From assembly GCF_003992315.1 (NCBI RefSeq), contig NZ_RQVE01000008.1:22814-86813 (forward strand): a stretch of DNA of 64,000 bases, written 5' to 3'. The notes below the pieces were generated by a model that searched no databases, was not told the origin of the DNA, and was given only the letters and a program-made list of their open reading frames with translations. Below, piece by piece: positions 36,103 to 45,014 of this stretch (position 1 is its first letter; the number at the start of each line of letters is the position of its first letter). The translations under genes and the position numbers were made by a program. The stretch is from Veillonella sp. 3891 (GTDB taxonomy: Bacteria > Bacillota > Negativicutes > Veillonellales > Veillonellaceae).

Positions 36103-36961
36103 CTGTTCTCTCCTTACTATACAATTCAATTTCATTATATATATCGCGCCGTGAAAGGCCACGTTCTTTTGCAATTTGACGGGCGGCCTCCTTTTTAGGT
36201 ACTCCCGTTTCGATTAAGGCTAAGGCTGCCTCTAATGGTGAAAGAACAACTTCTTCTACCATCGTTTCATCTGTTACTGTTTCACTACCACCTACTAAGA
36301 GGACAAATTCCCCTTTTTCTACGATTTGACTAAAATCATTTTGTAACTCTAGCAAAGTGGTTCGTGTGAAAGTTTCGAACTTTTTCGTCAGTTCACGACC
36401 TACTGTAATAGGACGATTTCCTAAGCCTTCATATAAGCTTTGGAGCGTTTCTTCTATACGATGAGGCGCTTCATAAAAAATAAGAGTTCCTTCATAGGTA
36501 GCAATCCGTGATAGCACCTCTTTTACATGCTGCTTTCGCTTCGGTAAAAATCCGATGAAGTGAAACTCCTTCGTATTTTGCCCTGATGCAATGAGTGCCG
36601 TTAACCCTGCATTCGCCCCTGGCAAAGGTACAATCGGTATACCCGCATCGATGGCTTCTTTCACCAAATCTTCGCCGGGATCAGAAATAGCCGGCATACC
36701 CGCATCGCTGACCAAACCGATGGATTGACCATCTAATAAACGCTGGATGAGGTCTGCCCCCTTCTCCGCTTTATTGTGTTCATGATAGGAAATCATAGGC
36801 TTAGCAATATTAAAATGTTGTAATAACACTCCCGTATGACGCGTATCTTCCGCTGCCACCACATCTACTTCTTGTAATGTACGCACAGCCCGATAGGTCA
36901 TATCTTCTAAGTTCCCAATGGGTGTGGGAATTAAAAATAACGTCCCTTTATGACTACTCAT
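36095..36961 (-). CDS. rsmI: 16S rRNA 2'-O-methyltransferase RsmI
   Basis: A 289-residue tetrapyrrole-methylase-fold enzyme that methylates the ribose of C1402 in 16S rRNA. It begins SSHKGTLFLIPTPIGNLEDMTYRA and has AEDTRHTG and SDAGMPAISDPG, the family's motifs. The start at 36961 overlaps the stop of the preceding methyltransferase gene, with AGAGGT upstream. Its stop overlaps the metG start by a few bases. Confidence 0.95.
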   Translation of the reverse strand: MSSHKGTLFLIPTPIGNLEDMTYRAVRTLQEVDVVAAEDTRHTGVLLQHFNIAKPMISYHEHNKAEKGADLIQRLLDGQSIGLVSDAGMPAISDPGEDLVKEAIDAGIPIVPLPGANAGLTALIASGQNTKEFHFIGFLPKRKQHVKEVLSRIATYEGTLIFYEAPHRIEETLQSLYEGLGNRPITVGRELTKKFETFTRTTLLELQNDFSQIVEKGEFVLLVGGSETVTDETMVEEVVLSPLEAALALIETGVPKKEAARQIAKERGLSRRDIYNEIELYSKERTDD

Positions 36962-37673
36962 AATATGCTTGTACCTCTTCTGAATAGGAACCATCCACTT
37001 CGTAAATATATAAAGGTGGTTCCACAATCATACCTAGTTTTCCACCATATTTTAATTCTAGTAATACCAATTTGCTCACTTTATCTTGCTTACCATGAAC
37101 AAAGCGCATTCGTTTGACTCTAAATTGAGTCTGTTCAATAGCATGTAACAAGGATTCTAAGCGTGGTGTGGTATAAATCATCCACAAAGTACCGCCAAAT
37201 TTTAAATACCGTTGAGCTTGTAGCAATCTATCTTTCATAGAATGTTGTTGTTCATGCAAGGCTAATGCTACACTTTCTTCTTGCGATAAAAGTCCACTAT
37301 TCGGTTCAAAATAGGGCGGATTCATGTAGATACCATCAAACTGACCATAGTAAACTTTACCTGCATTGATCATGTAATCTAGCTCCACCATGGATACTGA
37401 TTCTGCAATGTCATTATGAATGACACTTTTCTGAGCTAGCTCAATGACACGAGGATTACAATCAACCCCTACTATATGACGGGCTCCACGATGGTACAGC
37501 ACATGGGGAATCACCCCTGTGCCTGTACCTAATTCTAAATAATATTTATTGGATTTCGCCTCTCCAAAATGAGCCAGTAAGATAGCATCAATGGAAAACT
37601 TAAACTCTTTTTCATCTTGGAATAGCTGAAACTCACTCAGTAGCAATTCTGTAACTGTAATATTACTCTTCAT
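36954..37673 (-). CDS. TrmN6-type tRNA adenine-N6 methyltransferase
   Basis: A 239-residue SAM-dependent methyltransferase. SAM motif ELGTGTGVIPHVL and catalytic MNPPYFEPN are clear, and its length and position match the tRNA1(Val) A37-N6 methyltransferase (YabB) of this gene cluster. The ATG overlaps the ricT stop and its own stop overlaps rsmI, so the genes are translated together. Confidence 0.88.
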   Translation of the reverse strand: MKSNITVTELLLSEFQLFQDEKEFKFSIDAILLAHFGEAKSNKYYLELGTGTGVIPHVLYHRGARHIVGVDCNPRVIELAQKSVIHNDIAESVSMVELDYMINAGKVYYGQFDGIYMNPPYFEPNSGLLSQEESVALALHEQQHSMKDRLLQAQRYLKFGGTLWMIYTTPRLESLLHAIEQTQFRVKRMRFVHGKQDKVSKLVLLELKYGGKLGMIVEPPLYIYEVDGSYSEEVQAYYE

Positions 37674-38508
37674 CCGGTAATGCCACTTCCGACCAATGTA
37701 AGTCGATTGTACGTCCTGCTTCTAATTGTACTTTTACTGTCTTTTTCATGTTATTGATTTTTAAGACTTTTCCTAATCCTTCATCAGTAACGACTTCTTT
37801 ACCGATACCAGGGGGCTCTGCTACAGGAACTGGTTGTTTTGCTTTTTGTGAATACAAGTCTCCCCCTTTTTGGTAGGAGTCATTTTCATAGTTCAAACAG
37901 CACATCAAGCGACCACAAATACCAGAAATTTTTGTTGGATTTAAACTTAAGTTTTGATCTTTCGCCATCCGAATAGATACAGATGCAAAATCACCTAAAA
38001 ATGTAGCACAACATAATGGACGACCACAGGCACCAATGCCGTTTAGTACCTTTGCCTCGTCACGGACCCCTACTTGGCGCAATTCAATACGCGTACGGAA
38101 TACATTGGCCAAATCTTTTACAAGTTCACGAAAATCAATACGACCTTCTGCAGTAAAGAAAAAGACAATTTTATTCATATCAAATGTGTATTCCACATTG
38201 ATTAATTTCATCGGCAATCCACGATAGGCAATTTTTTCTAATCCGATTTCAAAGGCTTTTTCTTCTCGCTCTCTATTTTTCTCTACTTGCTTATAATCTT
38301 TTGGTGTTGCTTTGCGCGTCACTTCTTTCAGCGGTTGCACCACGCTATCTTTCGATACTTTCCGTGGCCCAATTACGACTTCCCCAAATTCCAAACCACG
38401 AGAGGTTTCTACTATGACACCATCTCCTATCGTAAGGGTTACAAACCCAGGGCTAAAGTAGTAGATTTTGCCTGCTTTTTTAAAGCGTACTCCTACTATA
38501 GTAACCAC
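37663..38508 (-). CDS. ricT: PSP1-domain regulatory protein RicT (YaaT)
   Basis: A 281-residue PSP1-domain protein. The conserved Cys are in CGRPLCC and CGRLMCC (about 155-205), which in Bacillus bind an iron-sulfur cluster in the Ric complex that directs RNase Y to mRNA maturation. A C-terminal KOW-like stretch (VTDEGLGKVLKINNMKK) follows. It starts with GTG, which overlaps the holB stop (TAGTG), with AAGGAGGATA in front. The usual Bacillus partners RicA and RicF are not in this window. Confidence 0.9.
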   Translation of the reverse strand: MVTIVGVRFKKAGKIYYFSPGFVTLTIGDGVIVETSRGLEFGEVVIGPRKVSKDSVVQPLKEVTRKATPKDYKQVEKNREREEKAFEIGLEKIAYRGLPMKLINVEYTFDMNKIVFFFTAEGRIDFRELVKDLANVFRTRIELRQVGVRDEAKVLNGIGACGRPLCCATFLGDFASVSIRMAKDQNLSLNPTKISGICGRLMCCLNYENDSYQKGGDLYSQKAKQPVPVAEPPGIGKEVVTDEGLGKVLKINNMKKTVKVQLEAGRTIDLHWSEVALPDEE

Positions 38509-39551
38509 TATATATCCTCCTTCACAGCCTCCCTTAAGGCCAATATAACTCCATCTATGACAAGGCCTAAGCGCACATTAAGGCGCAGTGCCTGTTCTGC
38601 TTCTAATGTAATGGGCACAATTCGATGCAAAGATTTAGACGACCATCGTTGTAAAATCATTTGCATGCGGAATCGATACTCACTAAGTATCATCTTCTCA
38701 CTCTCTGTACCATATCGCAAGGCTAACATGTCTCTTGCTAGCACTCGCAACCAACTCAATATATCTAACACCGTTTCTTTTGAAAGTCCCTCAAAGGATA
38801 AAGTTAAGGTGGTAAAGAAATGATTTCTTTCAACCACACATTCTAGCACTTCCATCGCCTTTTCTAAACTTTCAATACCACCAGCCTGCGCCCACTGACG
38901 AGCTAATGCGGGATTTCCACGAGCACTTCGCACAGCACGTCGAATGTCCCCTGTATAGCCTTCCTTGATTAAGGCCTTCACCAATTCCTCTTCTGGCACT
39001 GGTTGCATACCAATGAGCATACATCGTGACACGATGGTGGGTAGTACAGTATCGATATTGGTAGTGACAATGATAAAATACATATTTCTCGGTGGTTCTT
39101 CGATCGTTTTCAGCATCGCATTCGCTAGAACAGTATTGGCCGTCTGAAAGCCTTCTACGATAACCACCCGTGGTGTATCACTAGATACATTGATATACTT
39201 CTCTAGTAATGTATACCATTGTTCTACACTGAGCTGTGTTTTCATAGGGCGAATCCAAAAAGCTTGACCTTGATCAATATAGATTGGCAAACCTTTCTCT
39301 TTGACTGCGCTCTCACTTTCACCAGACTCAATGCGTTGTTGCTCTATAGCGGATAAAAAGGTCCGTCCCTCATCAGGAGAAAAAATCTGACGTCCTACTA
39401 TTAAGGATCCAATGGCTATAGCCATAGAGGTAGATTCTAAACCTGTTTCTCCGTAGAGCAGTAAACTATGGGGTAAAGTAGAATCATGGATTAATGTAGT
39501 AATTTGTTCTTTCACTTGGTGTTGACCAAGTACAGTTTCAAAAAATGACAT
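38508..39551 (-). CDS. holB: DNA polymerase III delta' subunit HolB
   Basis: A 347-residue clamp-loader subunit. It has the RFC/DnaX layout with YGETGLESTSMA where a P-loop would be; the Lys is missing, as expected for the non-catalytic delta' subunit. SRC-like residues (VSRCMLIG) and the arginine finger region are kept. It heads the five-gene operon to tatD. A terminator at 39623-39673 separates it from tmk, unlike in Bacillus where tmk is nearby but spaced by other genes. Confidence 0.9.
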   Translation of the reverse strand: MSFFETVLGQHQVKEQITTLIHDSTLPHSLLLYGETGLESTSMAIAIGSLIVGRQIFSPDEGRTFLSAIEQQRIESGESESAVKEKGLPIYIDQGQAFWIRPMKTQLSVEQWYTLLEKYINVSSDTPRVVIVEGFQTANTVLANAMLKTIEEPPRNMYFIIVTTNIDTVLPTIVSRCMLIGMQPVPEEELVKALIKEGYTGDIRRAVRSARGNPALARQWAQAGGIESLEKAMEVLECVVERNHFFTTLTLSFEGLSKETVLDILSWLRVLARDMLALRYGTESEKMILSEYRFRMQMILQRWSSKSLHRIVPITLEAEQALRLNVRLGLVIDGVILALREAVKEDI

Positions 39552-39622
39552 ACGCCCTCCTTTACCTCATTAGACTACCCTTTATTATAGCATGTTATGG
39601 CAATAAATACACGAATAAAAGA

Positions 39623-39673
39623 AGAAACACCACATGGTTTCCGCAAAATATTTGCACTCTATGTGGTGTTTCT
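39623..39673 (-). terminator. tmk terminator
   Basis: A 13-bp perfect stem (AGAAACACCACAT, 39623-39635, with 39661-39673) followed by CTTCTTTTATT on the minus strand. Confidence 0.8.
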
Positions 39674-39774
39674 ATCATATCCTTTTTTAACGTGTATCGT
39701 ACCATAACAGACTATCCATGATACTATACTATTCACACTATTGAATAGGTACGACACATTTTATTAGCTAGGGA

Positions 39775-40455
39775 CTAGCCTTTACATATATATTGTTTTG
39801 CAATACTATAGACTTCCTCATGAATGTCTTCAATGGTGCGCAATTGATTACTTTCATTCTCACAGTGCACTCGATGCCAATCATAGGTATCCACCAACAT
39901 ATCATAGGCATCATGAACCTCCGTCAAGTGAGAGGTATCTTGCTCATGAATATCACCTGTATTGCCACCTGTTTTACCTGTCCGTTCCGCTAACAGGGAT
40001 TTTGATAATGACAAAGGCATATCCAATAAGATGACCGCATCCGGCCTTGGTAACCCATATAACTCATACTCTAATTGATCAAGCCACTCTAAAAATGCTT
40101 TACGTTCTTTCGTATCCGTGTACTTTATCATTTGATGCACCATATTAGAAGTGGTATACCGATCAGCGATGATAATGCCACCTTCTTCATAAAAGCGCTG
40201 CCAATCTTGGCGATACGATGCAAATCGGTCTATAGCATAGAGGGTGCTAGCCACATAGGCATTCACGGAGTTTGCCTCTTTTCCAAAGTCCCCACGTAAA
40301 TACATTTTGATGGGCTCTGCCGCTGGACTGTCGTAATTAGGAAAACTTACAGACCGCACGGGATATCCTTCTGCTTGTAACCGTTCCAACAATTTTGCAG
40401 TCTGCGTGGCCTTACCACTGCCGTCGCCACCTTCAATAATAATTAATTGTCCCAT
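39775..40455 (-). CDS. tmk: Thymidylate kinase
   Basis: A 226-residue kinase making dTDP from dTMP. P-loop EGGDGSGKAT (8-17), DRYTTSNM and the long LID segment (AERTGKTGGNTGD) are visible. It is longer than typical bacterial enzymes by about 15 residues. AAGGAGATAT precedes the ATG. It lies just downstream of the decarboxylase gene, as in Bacillus speA/yaaO-tmk. Confidence 0.93.
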   Translation of the reverse strand: MGQLIIIEGGDGSGKATQTAKLLERLQAEGYPVRSVSFPNYDSPAAEPIKMYLRGDFGKEANSVNAYVASTLYAIDRFASYRQDWQRFYEEGGIIIADRYTTSNMVHQMIKYTDTKERKAFLEWLDQLEYELYGLPRPDAVILLDMPLSLSKSLLAERTGKTGGNTGDIHEQDTSHLTEVHDAYDMLVDTYDWHRVHCENESNQLRTIEDIHEEVYSIAKQYICKG

Positions 40456-40563
40456 ATATATCTCCTTATGACATCGTAATTCTTCTCGTATACTCTTTCA
40501 ATCCCTTATATAAATCGTGTGTATCTTCTTACTAAATACATTTTATTTCTATACATAATATAT

Positions 40564-42171
40564 CTATATATCTTTACATACGAGGATTGTCTTCAGCTGG
40601 CGGTCCCTAGCACCATTCGGCACATACCCATCACGTTGTTTCTGCTCAATATATGTCAATACATCTTCCGTTATGTTCTCACCTACACCTAAACAAGGGA
40701 TTCCTGGTGGGTAATAGGTAATCGTTTCTCCACTAATTCGTCCTAGGGCTTCTTCCAAAGGGATTTCTTCTATCTCTGCATAAAATGCTTGCCGTGGTGA
40801 AAGTGCCACTACAGGTGTCGGTAATATTTCCATTATACTTGCATCTACATCACTATCATGCGTAGCATATGTATCATCTACACTATCTATGATACGATTC
40901 TTTGCACTATTCACTGTATTGAAAAACGTATGATTACTTTGTTCAAGTAAACATGAGTTATCTCGTTGCGCATATGCTCTACCACTCTTTGTGGTACCTT
41001 CTGGCTTATGTCTATACATGTCTGAGATATCCTGCACCGCCTCTATGACCTGTTGTATAGATCTTTCTGTATCACCAATGGTAATCAACAGCAATACATG
41101 ATAGGCTTTCATCAGTTCCACTTCAATACGGCGTTGTCGTAACTCTCGTTCTAGCTCCTGTGCAGTGAGTCCAAGATTTTTCGCATCGATGATGATCTTT
41201 GTTTCATCAAAACTGAAAGCCCCTTCTATATCCTCATGACCAGGGCAAGCAATGCCAGGAATTTCATTCAGAGCTCTTCGCAATGTACGAGCTAATTCCA
41301 ATGTTTGCTTCATAAGGGACTGCCCCTCTGTAGCCCATTGATGGCGTGCCATATCCAAAGATGCTAAGAAAATATAATTCGGACTAGTGCTCATCAAAAT
41401 TTGTTGCAATCGTTGAATACGGTTGATATCAATATGAGACCCTTGCCCATGGAGCATCGAGGTCTGTGTCAATGAACCTAATAATTTATGTGTGCTTTGG
41501 GCAACTAAATCTGCTCCACTTTCTAAAGCAGACACTGGCATACCTAATGATGGCATAAGATGTGGTCCATGTGCTTCATCCACTAACACAATCATATGTC
41601 GTTTATGTGCTGCTTCTACAATCCGTTTTACATTTACACCGATTCCATAATAATTAGGATGAACCAGCAAGATGGCCTTTGCCTCTGGATGAGCATCCAT
41701 CGTAGCAATAGCCTCCTCAGCAGTCACCCCTGTAGGGATGCCCCAACGTTGATGAAAGCGCCCTCTCATATAAATTGGTTTAGCTCCACTTAACACCAGG
41801 CTATTATGAACAGAACAATGGGCTTCTCTAGGAATAATGATAGAGTCACCTTCTTTCACAGCACTCATAATCATCATTTGAATTGCACCCGATGTACCGT
41901 TAATAGAAAACCATGTATGATCGGCACCAAAGGCCTGTGCCGCCAATTGTTGTGCTTCCAGTAATTCACGCTCTGGCTCATGATAATCATCAATGGCATA
42001 CATTAACCCTAAATCATAAGGCAGCGCTGAACCCATCCACTCTGTGAGCAATGTAGGCGCTCCCACACCAATTTTATGACCCGGCGTATGAAAGGGCACC
42101 ATATGTTGTTCTTTATATCGTTCTAAAGACTCCACAAAAGGAAGTCTGTGTTGATTTATATTTTGTTTCAT
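40564..42171 (-). CDS. PLP-dependent Orn/Lys/Arg decarboxylase family protein
   Basis: A 535-residue fold-type I PLP enzyme. The PLP Lys is K229 (STHKLLGS), with DEAHGPH at about 198-204 and NGTSGA at 91-96. The family includes arginine and lysine decarboxylases that give agmatine or cadaverine. The substrate cannot be assigned here; the SpeA-like biosynthetic type is favoured by length and position by tmk. A low-conservation stretch at about 395-440 separates the catalytic from the C-terminal domain. There is an upstream leader of about 240 bp with the terminator of the next gene. Confidence 0.87.
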   Translation of the reverse strand: MKQNINQHRLPFVESLERYKEQHMVPFHTPGHKIGVGAPTLLTEWMGSALPYDLGLMYAIDDYHEPERELLEAQQLAAQAFGADHTWFSINGTSGAIQMMIMSAVKEGDSIIIPREAHCSVHNSLVLSGAKPIYMRGRFHQRWGIPTGVTAEEAIATMDAHPEAKAILLVHPNYYGIGVNVKRIVEAAHKRHMIVLVDEAHGPHLMPSLGMPVSALESGADLVAQSTHKLLGSLTQTSMLHGQGSHIDINRIQRLQQILMSTSPNYIFLASLDMARHQWATEGQSLMKQTLELARTLRRALNEIPGIACPGHEDIEGAFSFDETKIIIDAKNLGLTAQELERELRQRRIEVELMKAYHVLLLITIGDTERSIQQVIEAVQDISDMYRHKPEGTTKSGRAYAQRDNSCLLEQSNHTFFNTVNSAKNRIIDSVDDTYATHDSDVDASIMEILPTPVVALSPRQAFYAEIEEIPLEEALGRISGETITYYPPGIPCLGVGENITEDVLTYIEQKQRDGYVPNGARDRQLKTILVCKDI

Positions 42172-42365
42172 ATATTTACTATTGATTCTTTCACAATATC
42201 ATTAAGCTTATAGTTCTAAATACTCTATCTAGTATTCTACCCTACTCTGTACATCCATTCAACTAATTCCATCACCTTTAGCATAGATTTCTATTCCTCT
42301 ATGATATGACATAAGTATACACACATATTGATATCAATATATTTTATATACAGGATACTATAAAA

Positions 42366-42407
42366 AAACTGCTACAATTTGTAAGTTCTTACAAACTGTA
42401 GCAGTTT
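42366..42407 (-). terminator. Terminator of the 65-aa gene
   Basis: A 20-bp stem with one G-U pair and a 2-base loop (42366-42385 with 42388-42407), then seven T on the minus strand. It begins 5 bp beyond the stop codon of the small gene and is very strong. Confidence 0.9.
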
Positions 42408-42411
42408 CTGA

Positions 42412-42609
42412 TTATTTACTATATTCCGCAACGTATTGGGCACCTGCTTTTACATAGTGTTCCATTGTGTTTGCCACATGGTGTAAATCTTGACCAGTCA
42501 ACGCATTAATGTCTTGACCGCCCGTTGCACTATTGATAATTTGTGTAATTTCGTAACCACTATATCCTAGCACAGACAAGCGGTTGGATAAACTTTTAAT
42601 TAAGCTCAT
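42412..42609 (-). CDS. Small orphan protein (65 aa)
   Basis: A 65-residue, mostly helical, soluble protein: two short helices (SLIKSLSNRLSVLGY, YEITQIINSATGG) and a C-terminal helix. The family is not recognised. The strong ribosome site (GGAGGT, 9 bp before the ATG), the close powerful terminator and the roughly 170-bp leader point to a real, well-expressed gene. Confidence 0.75.
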   Translation of the reverse strand: MSLIKSLSNRLSVLGYSGYEITQIINSATGGQDINALTGQDLHHVANTMEHYVKAGAQYVAEYSK

Positions 42610-42830
42610 TGCTAACCTCCATTTGTGTAGTAATTATTTGAATTCATTTCCAAAATTGGATCCTTCTGTGGTCGGGTTGAACCACCATAGCTCATAAACC
42701 GTCATAAGTGTGTACACTGTAAGCATCCATTCGTATACCTATCTTATCCTAGCATCAGTCTACTTTGCTATGTTAGGTAGTATTATAACGATATCTTTCG
42801 ATATTGTCAAGTAGTTCTATAGAATTAAAA
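42610..42830. other. Leader region of the 65-aa gene
   Basis: About 220 bp without a gene. It contains an imperfect hairpin (around 42671-42695, GTGGTCGGGTTGAACCACCA) and AT-rich sequence. No riboswitch class was recognised. Confidence 0.4.
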
Positions 42831-42858
42831 AAAATCGACCCCAAAAGGAGTCGATTTT
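42831..42858 (-). terminator. Terminator of the 62-aa gene
   Basis: A 9-bp stem (AAAATCGAC with 42850-42858) with a T-run on the minus strand (eight T). Confidence 0.8.
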
Positions 42859-42921
42859 CCATACTAACTTGTAATCAAAAGCGCTTAGCTAATTAAACTC
42901 AGTAGTATTAAGAACGTACAA

Positions 42922-43110
42922 CTATTTTTTATTTTTAGTTGCTAATGTAGCTAACATAGCTTCCTCAGTACGACGTCGTACTGCATCTACTAATGGTTTG
43001 ACTTCAAGAAATTCAGCATCAGTCAAACGGAAAGTACGTCCTTTACGTTCAAATAAGGATTTTTTGCGACCTGCACCAGCCCGCTTGCCGCCCCAATTAT
43101 TACCTTTCAT
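42922..43110 (-). CDS. Small basic protein (62 aa) with GGKRAGAGRK motif
   Basis: A 62-residue basic protein. The N-terminal GGKRAGAGRKKS motif is common at the start of small nucleic-acid-binding proteins and phage terminase small subunits, but no helix-turn-helix follows; a short RTFRLTDAEF block and a basic tail do. The likely role is DNA or RNA binding, unproven. GGGAGGCATTAT precedes the ATG. It stands alone between two hairpins. Confidence 0.65.
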   Translation of the reverse strand: MKGNNWGGKRAGAGRKKSLFERKGRTFRLTDAEFLEVKPLVDAVRRRTEEAMLATLATKNKK

Positions 43111-43320
43111 GATAATGCCTCCCTCACAATAAGTAAAAATAAAGACGATTCACATTAAATACTAATTATACTGCTCTAAACTTAGTATATACTTTTATTT
43201 TCATAATTTCAAGATGAAAAAACATATATAGTGAATTTATTTGATTGAATTATGCCAACAAATCAAAAGTAATACAATAGTTGATCAAAACTACCCTGAT
43301 ATACACGATATATGCATAAT

Positions 43321-43358
43321 AAAAACCAAAATAGAACAGGTGCTCTATTTTGGTTTTT
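43321..43358 (-). terminator. Terminator of the glmU-prs-pth cluster
   Basis: A 14-bp perfect stem (AAAAACCAAAATAG, 43321-43334, with 43345-43358), A/T-flanked and 8 bp past the pth stop. Confidence 0.88.
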
Positions 43359-43366
43359 TACTATTC

Positions 43367-43945
43367 TTAACGAGGACGACCTTTTTTAGGGTTGTATAAA
43401 TTCATTCCTTTATCAATACCTACTTCTACACAGCCAAGGACTGCTTTTACCATAGCCTTAATCCCTTTTTGCACTGTGTCTTGTTGGTCTTCAGGGAACC
43501 GAGATAATACATGGTCTACCACTGTCCATTCTGGCAAAGGCCTACCAATGCCAAAGCGAAAATGTGGAAATCCATCCGTTCCTAAATGACTAATCATAGA
43601 CTTAATGCCATTATGACCACCTGCACTGCCATTTGGTCGAATCCGTAATTTGCCTACCGGCAAATCCATATCATCATATATGACATACACATCTTCAGGT
43701 GTGAGCTTATAATATCGCATCAGTGGTCCCACCGATTCACCACTAAGGTTCATAAATGTTTGTGGTTTCACCAATAACACTTTTTCACCCTCTATGGTAC
43801 AGGAGCAAATTTCTGCCTTATAATCTTCTCTCCAAGGTGTATGACTTATCCCATCGGCTATAGCATCTACTACCATAAAACCGATATTATGACGAGTTCC
43901 CTCATAGTCCCTGCCTGGATTTCCAAGTCCAACGATTAATTTCAT
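43367..43945 (-). CDS. pth: Peptidyl-tRNA hydrolase
   Basis: A 192-residue enzyme that frees tRNA from stalled peptidyl-tRNA. GLGNPGRDYEGTRHNIGFM with the catalytic His (H20), KPQTFMNLSG and DDMDLPVG are intact. It starts one base after the prs stop. The glmU-prs-pth order matches Bacillus (gcaD-prs-ctc-spoVC), with ctc missing here. Confidence 0.96.
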   Translation of the reverse strand: MKLIVGLGNPGRDYEGTRHNIGFMVVDAIADGISHTPWREDYKAEICSCTIEGEKVLLVKPQTFMNLSGESVGPLMRYYKLTPEDVYVIYDDMDLPVGKLRIRPNGSAGGHNGIKSMISHLGTDGFPHFRFGIGRPLPEWTVVDHVLSRFPEDQQDTVQKGIKAMVKAVLGCVEVGIDKGMNLYNPKKGRPR

Positions 43946-43946
43946 C

Positions 43947-44900
43947 TTATTTATCGAACAAAGAGCTTACAGACTCTTCTTGAAAAATACGCAAAATCGC
44001 TTCTCCTAATAATGGAGCCACGGACAATACTGTAATATTTGGTAGGCGACGTTCTTCAGGAATATCGATTGTATTTGTGACAATCAACTCTTTAATATTG
44101 GAGTTTGCAATGCGTTCACAAGCTGGATCTGTCAATACTGCATGTGTGACACAAGCGGTTACAGATTTTGCACCAAATTCTTGCAATGCTTTTGCTCCTT
44201 CCACAAGAGACCCAGCAGTATCTACAATGTCATCGATGATGATACAGTTTTTACCTTTTACATCACCAATTAAATTCATTACTTTTGCTACGCCTGGTTG
44301 TGGGCGTTTTTTCTCGATAATCGCAATTGGTGCACCAATGCGGTCCGCTAAATCACGGGCACGTGTTACGCCACCAAGGTCTGGAGATACAACGATGACA
44401 TCTTCCATTTTCTTTTCATTAATATAGTTTGCAATGATAGACGCACCCATTAAATGGTCTACTGGCACATCAAAGAAACCTTGAATCTGACCTGCATGAA
44501 GGTCTACGGTTACAAGGCGAGTAACACCAGCAGTTTGTAATAAGTCTGCCATCAATTTTGCTGTAATTGGTTCTCTACCACGAGTTTTTCTATCTTGGCG
44601 AGCATATCCATAATATGGTACAACGGCTGTGATATGACGAGCGGATGCACGTTTTAATGCATCTGCCATGATGAACAATTCCACTACATTATCATTCACT
44701 GGATAGCTAGTAGGTTGCACGATAAATACGTCTTTACCACGTACACTTTCATCAATCATGACTTGTACTTCCCCATTGTTGAAGCGTCCCACAAATGCTT
44801 CCCCTAATGGGAGGTCCAAATAATCACAGATTTCTTTGGCTAATGCGGGATTTGCATTACCTGTAAAAACTTTGAGTCGTTTACCATCTTCTAATGCCAT
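43947..44900 (-). CDS. prs: Ribose-phosphate pyrophosphokinase
   Basis: A 317-residue enzyme making PRPP from ribose 5-phosphate and ATP, for nucleotide, His and Trp synthesis. It has YARQDRKTRGREPI, VTVDLHAGQIQGFFD and the PRPP loop DDIVDTAGSL. AGAGGAGTA precedes the ATG. It lies in a cluster with glmU and pth, about 115 bp after glmU. Confidence 0.97.
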   Translation of the reverse strand: MALEDGKRLKVFTGNANPALAKEICDYLDLPLGEAFVGRFNNGEVQVMIDESVRGKDVFIVQPTSYPVNDNVVELFIMADALKRASARHITAVVPYYGYARQDRKTRGREPITAKLMADLLQTAGVTRLVTVDLHAGQIQGFFDVPVDHLMGASIIANYINEKKMEDVIVVSPDLGGVTRARDLADRIGAPIAIIEKKRPQPGVAKVMNLIGDVKGKNCIIIDDIVDTAGSLVEGAKALQEFGAKSVTACVTHAVLTDPACERIANSNIKELIVTNTIDIPEERRLPNITVLSVAPLLGEAILRIFQEESVSSLFDK

Positions 44901-45014
44901 GTCATTACTCCTCTAAAACAATTGACTTACAATTTGATGCACAAAGGCTCTCTATATATTGTACTTCATTTTCTCAATTTTGTGTAAACAATTTTATGAA
45001 ATTTCCGTACATTT

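Noticed and set aside
42640..42720. T-box or riboswitch upstream of the 65-aa gene
   Set aside because: Only one modest hairpin is visible; no T-box sequence, specifier loop or known aptamer core.
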